Positions 1 to 15,108 of a stretch of 64,000 bases of DNA are shown here, one piece after another. Position 1 is the first letter of the stretch; every line of letters begins with the position of its first letter. The translations under genes were made by a program, and so were the position numbers. The stretch spans positions 1-64,000 of the forward strand of contig JAYKAV010003090.1 of assembly GCA_035582835.1 (NCBI GenBank), read 5' to 3'. The notes beneath the pieces were generated by a model, which made no database searches, had not been told where the DNA came from, and saw only the letters and a program-made list of their open reading frames with translations. This DNA is from Phoebastria nigripes. Taxonomy: Eukaryota > Chordata > Aves > Procellariiformes > Diomedeidae.

Positions 1-174
1 TTTTTTTTTTTTCTCCTTCCTTTTGCTTGTGTGCAGTTTTTGCTTCACTTATTAAAACTGTTGTTATCTCAGTCTGCAAGTCTTCTCATCTTCCTTCTCT
101 CTTCTCCCTGTCCTGCAGGAGAGGAGAGTGAGTGAGCAGTTCTGTGGGTGTTTGGCTGGGGTCAGTCCAACACA
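1..174 (+). repeat. 3' portion of an ERV LTR, cut by the window edge
   Basis: The stretch contains a T-rich run, then TTATTAAAACTGTTGTTATC, then CTCAGTCTGCAAGTCTTC, then a GAGAGTGAGTGAGCAGT block, and ends GGCTGGGGTCAGTCCAACACA. The same order of blocks (ATTATTAAACTGTTTTTATC, CCCGCGAGTTTTCC, GGTGAGCGAGTGG, GGCTGGGGTTAAACCACAACA) forms the 3' third of the complete LTR at 60882-61441. This is therefore a diverged relative in the same orientation with its 5' part outside the window. The end at about 174 is inferred from the CA terminus. It is much more diverged from the 60.9-kb copy than recent sister insertions would be. Confidence 0.7.
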
Positions 175-2151
<1,977 letters not shown>

Positions 2152-2237
2152 TGCATGCAGGAAATGGGAAATACTAAAGCAAGACTACTCTATGAAGCTA
2201 ATCTACCAGAGAACTTCCGAAGACCTCAAACAGATCA
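2152..2237 (+). CDS. SMAP1: SMAP1 exon: ArfGAP domain, [13 protein letters not shown] helix region
   Basis: Acceptor TTCCTTAG ends at 2151. The 86-nt exon gives 28 codons starting Cys-Met-Gln-Glu-Met-Gly-Asn and ending FRRPQTD, plus CA, the first two bases of a Gln codon finished by A at 6256. [19 protein letters not shown] is a hallmark of the SMAP-type ArfGAP domain, following the arginine-finger exon in the right order and phase. The donor is GATCA|GTATCC, which has C at intron position +5 and +6 and no G at the last exon base. It is therefore weaker than the other donors of this gene, but the frame match on both sides leaves no real alternative. Confidence 0.95.
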
Positions 2238-5033
2238 GTATCCTTTTTGTTTTAGCTTTCACATTGAAATGACTTTTAATGCAGTGTAGATGTTATGACT
2301 GTTTCAAGGAACTGCTACATTTGGCAACTCACCTTACTTATTTCATTGATACTGTTGTATAAGAAATGACAGTGGAAGTTGGGAGCGGTTCAGAAAAGGT
2401 TTAAATTACTTCAGTTATAGCAAATCTACTTTGTAATGAGATTTGCCAAGCCCCATTTATTTTTGCTTTCAGAAGAGGTGACTTCATAAATTCCCTGTAT
2501 GTAGGAAGTTAGAGTGATACTAGAGAGCTCTTGAATATTCTGTCTTTATCTTGAGTAACTGCCAGCTGAAGTTAGAAGCATTTGAACAGGAAATAATGAG
2601 CTGAATGGCAAAGTAAAATAAGCCATTAGATCTTACTCAAGTAAAGTATGGATTTCTTCCTCTAAATTAAGTATTCTGTAATATTTCGGCATTGAAGTGT
2701 ACACATTCTACGAAGTATGCGAGCACAGATGACTAGCATGGGAATATCTAAATAAACCAAACCTCCCTGACGGCCACCACTTGTGCTGGTTTGTGGTTAT
2801 TACTATGTACCTGGAAGTGGAGGGTTGGCAGAAAAATTGTCTACTGCCAATAAATAGCTTTCCTCAAAAAATACCTTTTTTGAATGTACTGAATCATTAG
2901 GATGATGTATAATGGCATTAATTTAGATTTGTATTAGCTCCTGATTTAGTGAAGTTACTCCACAGGTAGGATTTGCTTTACCTGATCTTACTGGAACTCT
3001 TTAACTATAATGAGATCCTAAACACCTACTGTTAAGCGAGCTGAATCTTTCTTCAACTCTCTTAGCCTGATGATGATACAGGCTATGGAGGCTGATAAAT
3101 GGACTTAATCGTAACTGGATCTGAATTTTCTCCTTCTATATCCAAAAGTGATTCTGGTTCTTCTGTTTCTTAGATACTATGCTCAATATGCTATGCACAG
3201 AAGATTTTTTTTTTTTTTTTGGAAGGGTTAGACTCCTCATTATAAAATGCACTTGAGCAAAACAGATATGTTTTTTTCATATTCCAGTAGCTTTTAAATT
3301 AAACATACATACGTGTAAGAAAGAAGTAACTGGAACCAGATAGCACTATAGTATTCCAGCTGTAATATTCTAGAACTTTATTTCAGCCGTAAGACTGAAA
3401 TACCTTGACTAAAACTTACTCAAAAGTGGATCTTGAAGGTGTATGTTTTGTTCTTACTGCAGCTAACTTGAATTCACTGGTGCTATTGCAGGAGAAGTAA
3501 TAATGCTTTACTCTAAGCTTTTCTTGTTAGATCAGACCAAAAGTCTCATTTTTAGACTTTCAAAATAATTCTTTTGTTGACACTGTATACCTTGAAATAA
3601 TTATATAGCCTCTTGAACAGTTGTCAGTTTCGAAGTGGTGGACTTGGTCAACTGAATATATTTTGTTGCTTGTGTTTTCTTTATGAAAAATACAGTGCCA
3701 GGAGAGAGGATGCCAACATTTTCTGTTTTATTTCTCAATTTCCCCATAACTTCGGCAGCTACTTACCTACTTGGCATTCGTGACAAACTGTTGGGTTATG
3801 GGCTTTTTTTGCCTTTCCTCTTTGCCCTTTGTGTCACTACAAAATCAGCATTGTGTCTCATCAGTATTCTGATTATGAATATTCTCAATATTCTGAATAT
3901 TCTTTTGGATGAACTATGAAAACTTCTTGCATGTAATGATCACTTTTGTATATGTTCTTCTATATTAGTGTTTAACTTCCTGTAGCACTATAATATACTT
4001 ATTTCTATTTTTTAGGTAGTAGAATGGAGACACAGGAGAAGCGTGTATGTGGGATCTGCCCAAAACCTCCTGCTAAAGGCCTGCCATCACTTTTCTCTTC
4101 TTAATCACAAGACTGACCTTTCTGGGCATTTTTTTATTCTTCCCTTGTACTTGGCAGGGATGGTCTGGCTTAGAAGCTAACTTTGAGGATCATCTTGATG
4201 GGTTTTTTTGTATGGCAGCTTTAGCTTCCTGTTTGAAAGTGTTTTTTTCCAAGAGTAGATTGAATCATTTTTTTGTCTCTTCTTTTTACTCGCTTCTTAA
4301 AACAGTTTTGGCATCTGATGAGGTTGCTTTAAATTCTTTTGTTAACAAGAGCACAGTAGGTTATTGATCTAAAGAAACTTAGACGTGGTCCAAAAATTCA
4401 CGCATATTGAAGTGGGGTAACTTGAATAAAGTGGATATTTTTCAAAATACACAACTTAATACCCCTGTGTGATAGCATCCTGAAAAATTAAACTCTATGA
4501 AATTTAAATACTTATGATTCTGTGTTAATAATTTTCAAATTAAAACTTTCTAATTGTCTGAAATGTCAAGTGTGCATTCTGGGAAACTGCCAAAAATAGG
4601 GAAATATTTATGCAAAAGAACTAAAATATCTGACACCAAAATATGAGCAACCAAAACTTAGAAGACTTGACAAAATAAATGTGCCATCTGAAAATGTTAA
4701 TTTGACTAATAACTAAGACTTTTTATTTGAAGAAAGGATAGGTTGTTCTTAGGTATTTTATAACAATCAAGTTTTGAATCTTTTCTGTTTACTTCTAAAT
4801 TAGTTATAATTTAATACAGTTATCCAGTTACAGCCCAAAAGCACGGAAAAAAATTGAATTCCCTTTCTCTGTCTCCTCCCCCCCCCACTGCGATTATATA
4901 ATGCAGTAATTTGTACTGCAAGTTGAAAATAAACTTTCTGAGGGAATCCTGTTTAGTCTTAGCTAAATTTGAAAAGTTGTGGGAGTTGCATATTGCACAA
5001 CTTCCATTCATCTGTAATTTGATAATATACATC

Positions 5034-5068
<35 letters not shown>

Positions 5069-6255
5069 GCAAAATGGCAGTCCTTTGGTATGTGTAAAGA
5101 ATAATGCAATATTAGTACTAAGATAGTTGTACATTCAAAGTGCTCAAGATGCCCTTTAGAATGTAGATATATTTGGAAAGAGGTAGAAAAGAATGTTTTG
5201 TTTTTTGCAACTTTTATGAAGCAGTGTCATCAGGTGACACTTGCATACAATTTGAAACTAAATGTGATTGTTGACGATATAATTTGATGCACAGAATGAA
5301 GGAACTGAGTGCTCTGAGGTCAGTGTTAATCTTAAGAGATAGTACGTGGAGCTAAGGTATCTTTCCATCGATTGAGGAAAAATTGCTATGGAAGTTTAAG
5401 ATGCAATGAATCTGAGCTTCCACAGTTGCAATTTCGATTTTTGAATGGATAATCACATTGCTGAACAAATTAGTTAAAATTTATTCTACAGATACCGGAG
5501 AATCAGCTTTACTAAAGTTAAAGTATTCACACTGCTTTGGATGAGCTGCTTTATGAAGCTGAGAGAATAATTGAGGAAAACAACTAGTTGTCCTTTTTGT
5601 GTTTGAGCTAGTGAGTTGTCAGTTCTGGTCTTCTACATCAATATGCTTGCTGCTATTTCCACCTTTGCTTCAGTATCTTTTTATCAATAGTGTGTTAGTT
5701 TTCTTTCCCTTCCACAGAGGTGTTTGTTGTAACAGGAGACTCTCATGGAGGACTTATTGATCTCAGAGAACTGTTTATGATCAGCTTTTGATGCATGAAA
5801 CAATTTGTGCAAATCGGAGAACAGGTACATACATTTCACCTTTTATCTGGAGAGAAAGTATTTTTCCCCAAGTTACGATGGTAAACTGTACTTTAATTAT
5901 TTGCCATATACAAGTACCTTTGTTCAAGTATTTGCAGCACTACAGCCCTGTAGCTTATAAATGCCAAGTGAAAATGTCCTAACTGTGGAACACTGAGTTA
6001 ATTCTAGTATATCTTTCTCATAGTGTTTCATTAAGAGATTAAACTAATTAATTCTCTGTAGTAAAAAGAAGCTCCTTTTGGACACTGCAATAGCAATTGT
6101 TCTGTGTAGAGCAGTTTGTTCTGTTGTTTTAAAACTACAAAATGAGATGGAGCAAGAGTCTGGTGCAATTCTTTAATTTGAATAACCCGTCAGCTTTTTA
6201 GGTTAATGTTGCTATTTATCTGAATGCGTATTTTCCTTAAACTAGCTACTTCTAG
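2238..6255 (+). other. SMAP1: SMAP1 intron
   Basis: A 4.0-kb AT-rich intron with no recognised gene. It contains a run of 32 T at 5036-5067, which produces artificial poly-Lys and poly-Phe in short frames across it. There is a C-rich patch near 4877. A frame at 3683-3919 rich in Leu, Ile and Asn has no family match that I recognise. It ends AGCTACTTCTAG at 6244-6255. Confidence 0.75.
5036..5067. repeat. poly(T) tract, 32 bases
   Basis: Uninterrupted T run in the intron before the third visible exon. It could be the poly(A) tail of an old antisense retroinsertion, but I see no recognisable element on its 3' side, so it is listed simply as a homopolymer. Confidence 0.9.
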
Positions 6256-6331
6256 AGCTGTGGAATTTTTCATCAGGGATAAGTACGAAAAGAAGAAGTA
6301 TTATGATAAAAATGCAGTTAATGCCTTCAAT
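6256..6331 (+). CDS. SMAP1: SMAP1 exon: end of ArfGAP domain, KYEKKKYY segment
   Basis: Acceptor TACTTCTAG ends at 6255. The first base A completes the split Gln codon. Then come 25 codons, AVEFFIRDKYEKKKYYDKN followed by AVNAFN. The donor is AAT|GTAAGT, a near-perfect consensus. AVEFFIRDKYE with the following basic stretch is the conserved C-terminal end of the SMAP ArfGAP domain. The last residues (AVNAFN) differ from the mammalian NAIAITN end that I recall. The exon ends in phase 0, so it can join either the cassette at 22832 or, if that is skipped, the exon at 26680, with the frame kept in both cases. Confidence 0.96.
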
Positions 6332-9300
6332 GTAAGTAAACACTGTCACCAAGAATTCTGTCACTTTTCTTTTTTGAAAGCTACATAAGAGAAATGTAGA
6401 AAACATTACGTATGTTAAAATGTCTTTCACAGTCAAAAACTTTTTGGTACAGAGCTAAATTCTTTATTTTGTATCTCTTGAAAGCTATTCCTAGTTTCTA
6501 TAAGTTCAACATACATTGTCTGTTACATTTGTAACAGCAAAGCATTGTGATCCAACAAATAGTTTGCTTCTAACTCTTTATATTGTGTTTTTCTCTTTCA
6601 GTGATGGGTAGTTCTTCAACAGTATACATTGAGTCCTTTCTGAGTATCTTTTTCTGTGTTACAGAGATAAGATAGGATTACTGTTTCTGGTGACTTTGTC
6701 TTCCCTCATTCTCTGTAATACCTTGATGAGAAATCCTAGGGTGTTTTGGGCCCCTCTTCTGAGGGTCTTATTGCTCTGCTGAATTCCAGACTGTTGCTTG
6801 CAGCGAGGTGCACCGTAATAGCAAACACGGGCAGTATGGCAAACCATGTAGCTGTGTGTTCACTACAGTAAGTTGGTGAGTGCTTTTCTGGCAAAGCAGT
6901 TTTGAGAATGTCAGCCTTTGCTGAAGTTCACAGCCTTGTTCGGTTTTTTGGATATGGCTATTTCTGGGGCATACAATCTAGTTTACATATTTTTATTTAT
7001 ATAGGTGTGTTTATACTTAAACACACACTCCTCTATACCTATATTATTTAAGTATGGCCTAACATGTAACTTAATACTTCATCTTACTAGGCAGTGAACT
7101 TTGACAGGGGAACAAGTGCAAGGGTGGGTGTAAGGAGTGGGAGTTTATGCTGCCTTTGCCATCTGAGAAAATGGATCTTTGAATGATAGTTTCATTTTAG
7201 AAGGAAAAAAAAATCCCGGAAACTAGAGAAGTGTATTTCATTAAGCATTGTTGAAGTAGGGGGAAAATTGCTTCACTTAAGAGGTAAAATACAGTTGTGG
7301 TTTGAATTACACTGTCAGTTACCCTTGTTTACTTTTATTCCAAAGTAGAAAATAGGAAGAATTGTTTAAAATTATACTTTAAAAAGTTCAAAAGACTCCC
7401 AAGATCTTTCTAAACAGAGAATCTAGGTGTCTAATATAGTAGTCCACTGCTGCCTTAATATGTTTGAAGGAGTAATCAGATTTTGCTTTATCGTATTGCA
7501 GACTAATATGAATCACTTACCTGTCATAGCAGCAAGGATAGAATCCAGACAAGCTGAAGAGATGCATGTTACTGCTGAGTGGGAACACCATTTTATTTCT
7601 TCCTTCGTGGGCTTTTCTTTCATTGACCAGTGTAAATGGCATAATCTCTCTGAGATAGGAACAAAGTCTGATTATGAAATATTTTAGCAATAGACGACTC
7701 ATGCACATTCACATTCACCTGCATTTATTCAAGGCCACCAAACATCAGGTTTGAGGTAGGTAATCTGAAATCACAGTTATGGCAGAATCCTAAAAGTACA
7801 CGATACTAAGTGAGCTGAACCAGTGTAGTGCCTATAGTCCTAGTCTGCTGCTTGTATTGGGTTACCCTCCTTGGCTCTGGTCCCAGGCCAGCTCACGTGC
7901 GCTTGTAGTGCTGAGACTGGTATTCAGTGATCATCTTTCGAGTGGGCCTGGGACTGAGAGGGAAGAGGAAGAAAAGGTGAAGCTGGGCCTCCTTTCTGCA
8001 TATCTGATATGCTGCTTTTCTGCTCCTGGATACTGTTGGCAGGGAAGAGGGGAAGTTACCCTACACTTCCAGCACATGGAGGTCTGTGGGGAGTTTGAGA
8101 AGAACGGGGTGAGGAAGGGAGTTCTGCGGGGGTATGCGTTTCTGTGCCCCCGTGCAGGGGGTGGCGACGGTTTCTAAAGCTTTCCTTTTGCAGTCCTGAT
8201 GACATCTGACACACCTTCCCTCTTCCCACCCTGCCAGGAGGTGGCTAAGATTCCCTGGGAACTGAGGGGCAGCTGTGGAAGAAGGGGAAGATTCCTGCTT
8301 GTAGCCTTCAGCCCTCTGCCAAGTGTTTTGGTAGCATCAAACCACTTGCTAGCACCATACTTTCATGAGCAATAGTCTTGTGAACTGTTCAGGTGGGGTG
8401 TCTGTGCTATGTCATGGCAAGCTCTTTTCTTCTGGAAAATTTCTTTTGCAGCGAGCACCCTGCGTCCTATTTTTAATCCAAATCAGCATTGTTGGGGTGA
8501 CATGAGCTTTTAGCACACTTACTTTTTGTTATGACCTTTGAAATAGCAACGCCTTCTGTTTGGATTAGGACCAATTTAAGTTGGAGATGCATATGTATGT
8601 AAAATGAGTCCCTTCTGGGTATGAGCAGGTAATCCTGAAGTGCAGAAACAGGCTTGCTATGCCCTAAGGGTTGCTTTCCTTAACCAGGTAATTTCACTGA
8701 GGTGGTGTTTAAAAATCTAAGGGGCTTTCCTGGATTTGGTCCACTGTTACAAGTTGCTTGTGGTAAAGCTTCCTGTAGCATAAAAGTTGTTTTGAATAGA
8801 TTCTCTTAAAACATGCAGTACAATATTTCTTTTAGCTTAATTTTGGCAAGATTTAAGCTTTTCAAGTTTGTCTAACAGTACAACATCTGTATTGATGTTA
8901 ATGTATTCTGTCTGTTGGAGCCCAGGAGTATGTGTAAGTTCAGTTCTTGGTTCTGTGATGCTCAGGATTCATGTATCTTTTCTTTTGTTACAAAATTTTT
9001 ATTTATAATTGTTAATTATATGAGATGTTTTGTTTTCTGACAAGACTGTTGTATTACTAAATTTGGTTTTTAGAGACACACACTNTAACAACAAAATTAG
9101 CTAGTGCAGAGACCAGTAGTGCCATCAAACATGCAGACTAAAAATAGGCAAATATGAAAAATTAAATTATTTTTTTCACACTTCACTGAAAAGCAATGCA
9201 GGATAAAGCTATGGGTAATAGCAATTTTATTGGCTAGTTACATTTTAAATAGAATAATGCATTTAAGTAGAAATCAAATATACATTAGAAAAATCCAATG

Positions 9301-12300
9301 TTGACTGAAAGCAGCCTGACTTTAAAAAATAATTAAAATCTATTACAATGCATAGATCTCAAGAGTTTTCTGATCCATTGTTATTGGGAAAATGTGAAAT
9401 GCTGGTTCTGTATCAGTGCTCAGGACTAAATGAGTGGTACAGTTTATTTGGCTGTTATAACTGGGTTATCAGTAAATAGTTATTCTTTTGTTTTCTTGCG
9501 CAGACTCAGTGCAGGCTTGTGACTTGTTTATAGAAAGACCTGAGAGACTGACACCCTTGAACAGTGATGTGTTTGGTTTGGGTTTGTTTTTTTTTTTTTC
9601 CTTTTCCTTTGGTTATTTTTTTGTGGTTTTGTTTTGTTTGGTACTGGGAAACATTCTGGTATCATTTAGGCGTAATTCTTAACCACAATCTTAGGCTTTA
9701 GCCTTGAGAAAAATCTTCTGGAATGTAGCAGGAATGGTAGCCCCAGGTAGGCAAACTATGGTGCTCTGGGTCAGATTAGGAGATATAGGTAGGGAATTTA
9801 TCAAAGTGATCACACTATACTTGTCCCTTCTTTTCGCAGATGTACTTTCACATGATACTTTAGGTGAAACAAAAAGCAGGAGCTCCAATTCAGAATAAGC
9901 AATGTAGCTGGGGGGGAAGCCTGGGAAAAAATATCAACGGAAATGATGTATTCGTTATTTTTTATCAACACTGCTAAAAGAGTTAAAATCAATCTGACAT
10001 TTTAAGGAATACGTTGATGTGGATGAGTTTTATGGGTGCCTTCCAGTTTTTTTGGAATATTTATACTTTTTTAGATCTTACTTGGAACAGAAACCTTTTT
10101 CTAATCATTAGAAATTTTTTAAAGTTACGTATGCGTTTGCTGCTTCATAATGTTGTAAGACAAGAAGAAAAAGTTTTAGAAAAATGTCTAACAATGCATT
10201 TGTAGAAATACTTTATTTCCAGAGCACTGGAATATTGCTGTTTTCTTGAAAGTTTTTCTGTTTAGCTGCTGTTAAAGGACCAGTATTTATTTTTAAGTTT
10301 TATTCTGATCAATGTAAAGAAGAGAATTTTGAATACATTAGCCTACACAGGGAGGCAAACTGATTTTTTTTGTACCCCATGGAAGTATCTTCAGATGCTT
10401 GTCAGCTCTATGAAAAACTCTTATAGTTGAAATGAGCTGTAAATTCTTAGATACAGTTGTAGGGTTTGATATTATGACTAAAACTGTGAAGACAACTGTA
10501 TGGTATTTATCATGTTTAGGAGAATGTATCCTTATTATCAAAGTATATTCCATTTAAGCAGTGTAGCCCATGAGAGAGTTCTATCATAATTCTCTCCCAA
10601 CATTAACAAGAGTCACACCGATATAAAAGGTCAACACTTCCTTTCTCAGAAAGTAGTTCATAGTCCTACTGTGGTGAGACCTCAGTTTGTCAAGACTTCT
10701 AAAGACCGACTGCTTAAGAAACCCATGTCTATCTGGCCAGCTGCCTTCCTGTTTTGCTTTGGTATGATATAATTTTGAAACATTCAGGACTTCACGGTTT
10801 TTTATGCTTTTTATGAATGCTTACATTTTTAAAAAGAGGAATAATACAAGTAAAAACACTTGAAGCTGACAGGATGTTACTTGGGAATATATATATATTT
10901 GTTCTGTGAATAATACGTGATTTGGTATTGTTAACAGCAGGAACTTTTTTTGCTCTTTGAATAATCAACTTAGGAGCAGCAGTAGCTGTTAGCAAGTCAA
11001 CTTATTTTAAATATCCTCAGCATAATATTGTCCTCCTAGAATCCATTTTCTGCCAACCCTCCTTCTCAATTTTTAGGCATACATAACCTGTGAATGATGC
11101 AAAGTATAGCATAGAATCCAATAAAACAAACTCCACATAGTAGTGAAACGATTAGGGAGTCTTTATAAATGTGGTGCATCTAAGATACGGTAACGAGCAA
11201 TTTACTGTGCAATACGCTGTGCTGTTTGATTTGATTTATCCATGAAAGCTTGTACAACGCAATCGAGAGCTTGCATCACTTCTGTAGTTAACTACAGACA
11301 GTTACCATAGGCCAAGTGGTGTGAGGTAATTTTGTATGTTAAAACTCTCCTTCAGGTGGGTGCTGACATGAAACAGTTCAGGAATATCATTCTGCTTCAG
11401 ACTTGCACCTGATTGTCACTTTCAACCATAGGCCAAATCCTTTTATATTCATCATGGGGTTTTTTTTGTACACAAAAATCCTAGAACTGAAGGGTAAAGC
11501 ATGCAAGGCAGTTTCTCCTCTAGCAGTCTTAGTCCTGAAGACTGTTGCTTATTAAATCTTTTGTTTGCTTTGGGGTCTCATTAAACTCTTTATGCTCCTT
11601 TAGTTTACTGTCTGCTGGAACACTCTTAGAAGAGCACAGCTTACAATTATACAAACACCTTTCCCCAAGAATCTGAACTTGTACGCTTAAATAAATGACT
11701 TGAAGGACTTTTTCAGAATTGTTGCAGTAAATGTAAGTGGAGCAAATATGAGCCTTGTTGGAGACACAAGACATTCCAAGAGAATGAAATACAAAACTAT
11801 CGTGATTTTTTTTTGAGAATAAAGTGCCTTACTATTTTAGAGAGACTCCTTATTACAGCAGAGAAGACTTGCGTAGTTCTAAGTCTGGGTATACAAAAGG
11901 AACTCCCAAATGGAAAAGTACCATACAGGCTAGGCAGCTGTCTGCCTTAACTTACTCCCTTTTTAGTCTTCGTTTGGGTTTTTGTTTGGTTTTTTTTTTC
12001 CCTTTCCCTTTTTTCCCTGTTTAGGCTTTTCTCCTGTGTTCTTCTCACCAGACTTTAGCACAATTGCATTTACTCTTTTATTTCTGTATTTTTTTTGCCT
12101 TTTTTGTCTTGGATATATTGGTAATTTTCTGGATAACTTGGTATTCTCTTAATTCCTCATACCACTTTCTACTACTTCCAAGAAAAACCATGGATGAAGA
12201 CGGTGATGCTGAGCCAGAAAAGAGAAACTTGGGTTGATAAGACTTCTAACTGCAGCCTGTGGTTATCGCAGCCTGTGCGTTTATGCAAGGGGATTTTTTT

Positions 12301-15108
12301 TTTTTTAACTTAATTTCCTGTGGTGATATTTTCTTGGAAGCTGTGGCAGATCTAGCTATTCTTGGCTTTTGGGCCAGGTTCTTTTCTCAGTTCTCATGAA
12401 ATTTGTTACCTGTATTGGGGTATGTTCACAGTAGGTTTTCTAACATCACCAGCAGATGTAAGAGATGTTTAATGAATTGAAAATGGAATATTTGCAGTTC
12501 ATTAATAGAAATTCTGTTACAGGCTGAAAAAATGACATCATGGTATATTCAAGGCTAATTGTCATCTTAGTTGAACTATCATAACTTTTGAAACACTTGA
12601 ATGAAACTGAAAATGGATGATGTACAGCTTGGTTTGAATGCAGGATGAGGAGTGTTCTCGGGAATCTATTCAGAATATCACAACAAATGCTCATGGGCAG
12701 ACTGCTTTTTCCAGTGAAAGAGAGCAGATTTCAAGTGTTAACTCATACTCGTGACTATCACGACAAAGCAGTTATTTCACAAGTTCACTTTTTGGCCTTG
12801 TTGCTTTCTCTTGATTATCTAACCAATCCTAAGACAAAGTAGTTGAATCCAGAACTGAAAATGGAAGATTGCTGGAGAGATCACTTTCTAGTTTAGAAGA
12901 AGTTGTTCAGAGATTAGACTTACCCATATTAGTGACTGTAATAATAAAACCTGAAGAGTAAGACTGCATCGCTTCCCCTCCATGCTTACATCTTAAGAAA
13001 TAGATAGGCATCGTCTGCTCAGCTAATGTGAAGGCAGTTCCTAGTTGTATAGGAATGTGAGTGTGTAAGAACTTATCAGTCTGGTAGCTCTTCAGAATTA
13101 GTAATGAGTTTTAAAGAACAGAAATCCTATTGTTTAAGAGAGAAAATATGCATATATCATCTTTCTCGTCATTGTTAAAGAATTTAGCTGATCCCAAGGC
13201 TGCTTCTCTACTTATTTTCCTGTCCGATTTCTGCCCATCCTTTAACAGGTTTATCACCAGTACCTGGAATGATGTCTGAGCTGACAATAGTGGGTAGAAT
13301 TTGCTCTTGTTGAAGGGAAGGCATTATGAAAGGTCAGAGCTCTTGGCCTGGTACAGGTCTAAACAGAGCTGATAAAAATGCATTGACTGGGGTTCTGTGC
13401 TTGGGCGAGAGATGCTGCTTGATTTTTGGTTACAAATAGAGTAATTCAAGGTTGTGACTATACCTGACAGGGTGAAGTGCTCAAAGGGCAGCTTGGCTTA
13501 TCTTCAGCAGAAATCATTTGTTCACTCTGGAAATAAAGCAGAAGTATGACAAGACCAGTGGCTCCAGGACTGGTGCTCTGCATCTCCAGATATTTTGGGA
13601 TGTTTGTTTTTATGAAAGTAATTTCTGAACAGAGTATTTGTCTTGACTGATGATCTCTGTATTGAGTCCCAAATACTTGTAATCAAAGCTATGCAACTGG
13701 TAAGGTGGAGGGACAGTTGTTAATGAGGCTCATGATCTTACATGCAGTGGCCAAGAGAAATAGCAAATGTTGCTTTTTTTAGTCATTTGGGAATTAGTAA
13801 GAATCTTCCAAAATAACTGATTAAAGGAAGTAAGCTTTGAAGTAGATGATTACACAGTTTACCGGTAAGCCGAGAGGAAATATGTGGTTTTTAGAACTGA
13901 GGTTCCAGAAAGAATAAAATCTGTCTAAAATACACTATTGAGTAACAGCTGCTGGCATGATTCTTTGAGACACAGGACTGCACTAATGAAGGGGGTTCTG
14001 GTACCCAATCTGAATAATTTAATTTGACTGTATCTACATGCTGCTAAGTTAAAAGTGTACTAAAGTTGCACAGAGGTTCAGGAAATCAAGTTTGAAGCAG
14101 TCATATTTTCCAAATTTTTTAAAAATTTAGCACCTCCTCTTTGATGTAAAATAAAAACTGTAAAAAGACAATCTTTCTTAAGCTTTTGTTTATTTTTATA
14201 TCTGATACAATGACCCTTATGCCATACAAGTAATGAGGAGAAGCAGTGAGGTCACTGTGTTGGGTGTGGATAAAGATTAGCTATGTAGGTATTACCACAA
14301 ACAATCTCTGCAGCTTTTAATAAAAGTAAGTACATAGGAGAAGAAAGAGCACAACTTCTCAGAATGCATATGGAAATTGCCTTATTCAGGGTGGATGGTG
14401 AATCAGCTTAAGCGGATTCCAGATACTTTCAGTCTCAAAAATTATGAACTGGCACAATCTATTCTGCTACATGGAGTGTGAATATGTTATCGTGTCCTGA
14501 CAATCTTTAGAGAATAGTAAACAAAGTTTCTATATTTAAGAAAGGGTGTGAATTATGTATGGAGCAGAAGTTTCATATAACTCTTAAGTTCACTGAAGGA
14601 AAAGAATAATGGGTCTACATTTTCAATGCTTTCCTAAGACATTGTGTATAGTTTAAGAAGTATGAACTTAGGCAACTGGATAAAATGTGATGTGAATTCA
14701 CAGTGTGATGGCATATTTTCCAGAAAGTTATCTTAAAGCAGATTAAATCCATAATACATTTACTAAACTAAAGTGTGTCCTATGGGCACCTTAAGATGGA
14801 TAAATTGGGGTATGGTAGTGTACGTGAACAGTAGGTTTATAGTAGCTAGCATTGAGAAGCATTCAGTCATTGGCTTGGAGAGAAGTTACCAGTTACCCCT
14901 CCCAATATTGCAAGAACCGTAGTGGGTTTTTTAGTGGTCTATGAAGAATTTGTGAATCAAGTGATATGAAGTATTTTTGAATTATGCTAATGAAGATAGA
15001 CATCAATAGGAAGCACTGAAATACCATACAGGAATTATGACTTGAGGGCATGGATAGTGAAAGTGGGATAAATTGTTTTGCAAGATCATGCTGTTAGAAT
15101 GGGTTGAA

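Noticed and set aside
4820..5134. Frames with poly-Lys or poly-Phe around 5.05 kb
   Set aside because: Direct translation of the T32 homopolymer; no coding evidence on either side.
7013..7037. Perfect short inverted repeat GTGTGTTTA / TAAACACAC with a 4-base loop
   Set aside because: A 9-bp stem in AT-rich intron is expected by chance and has no RNA-gene context.
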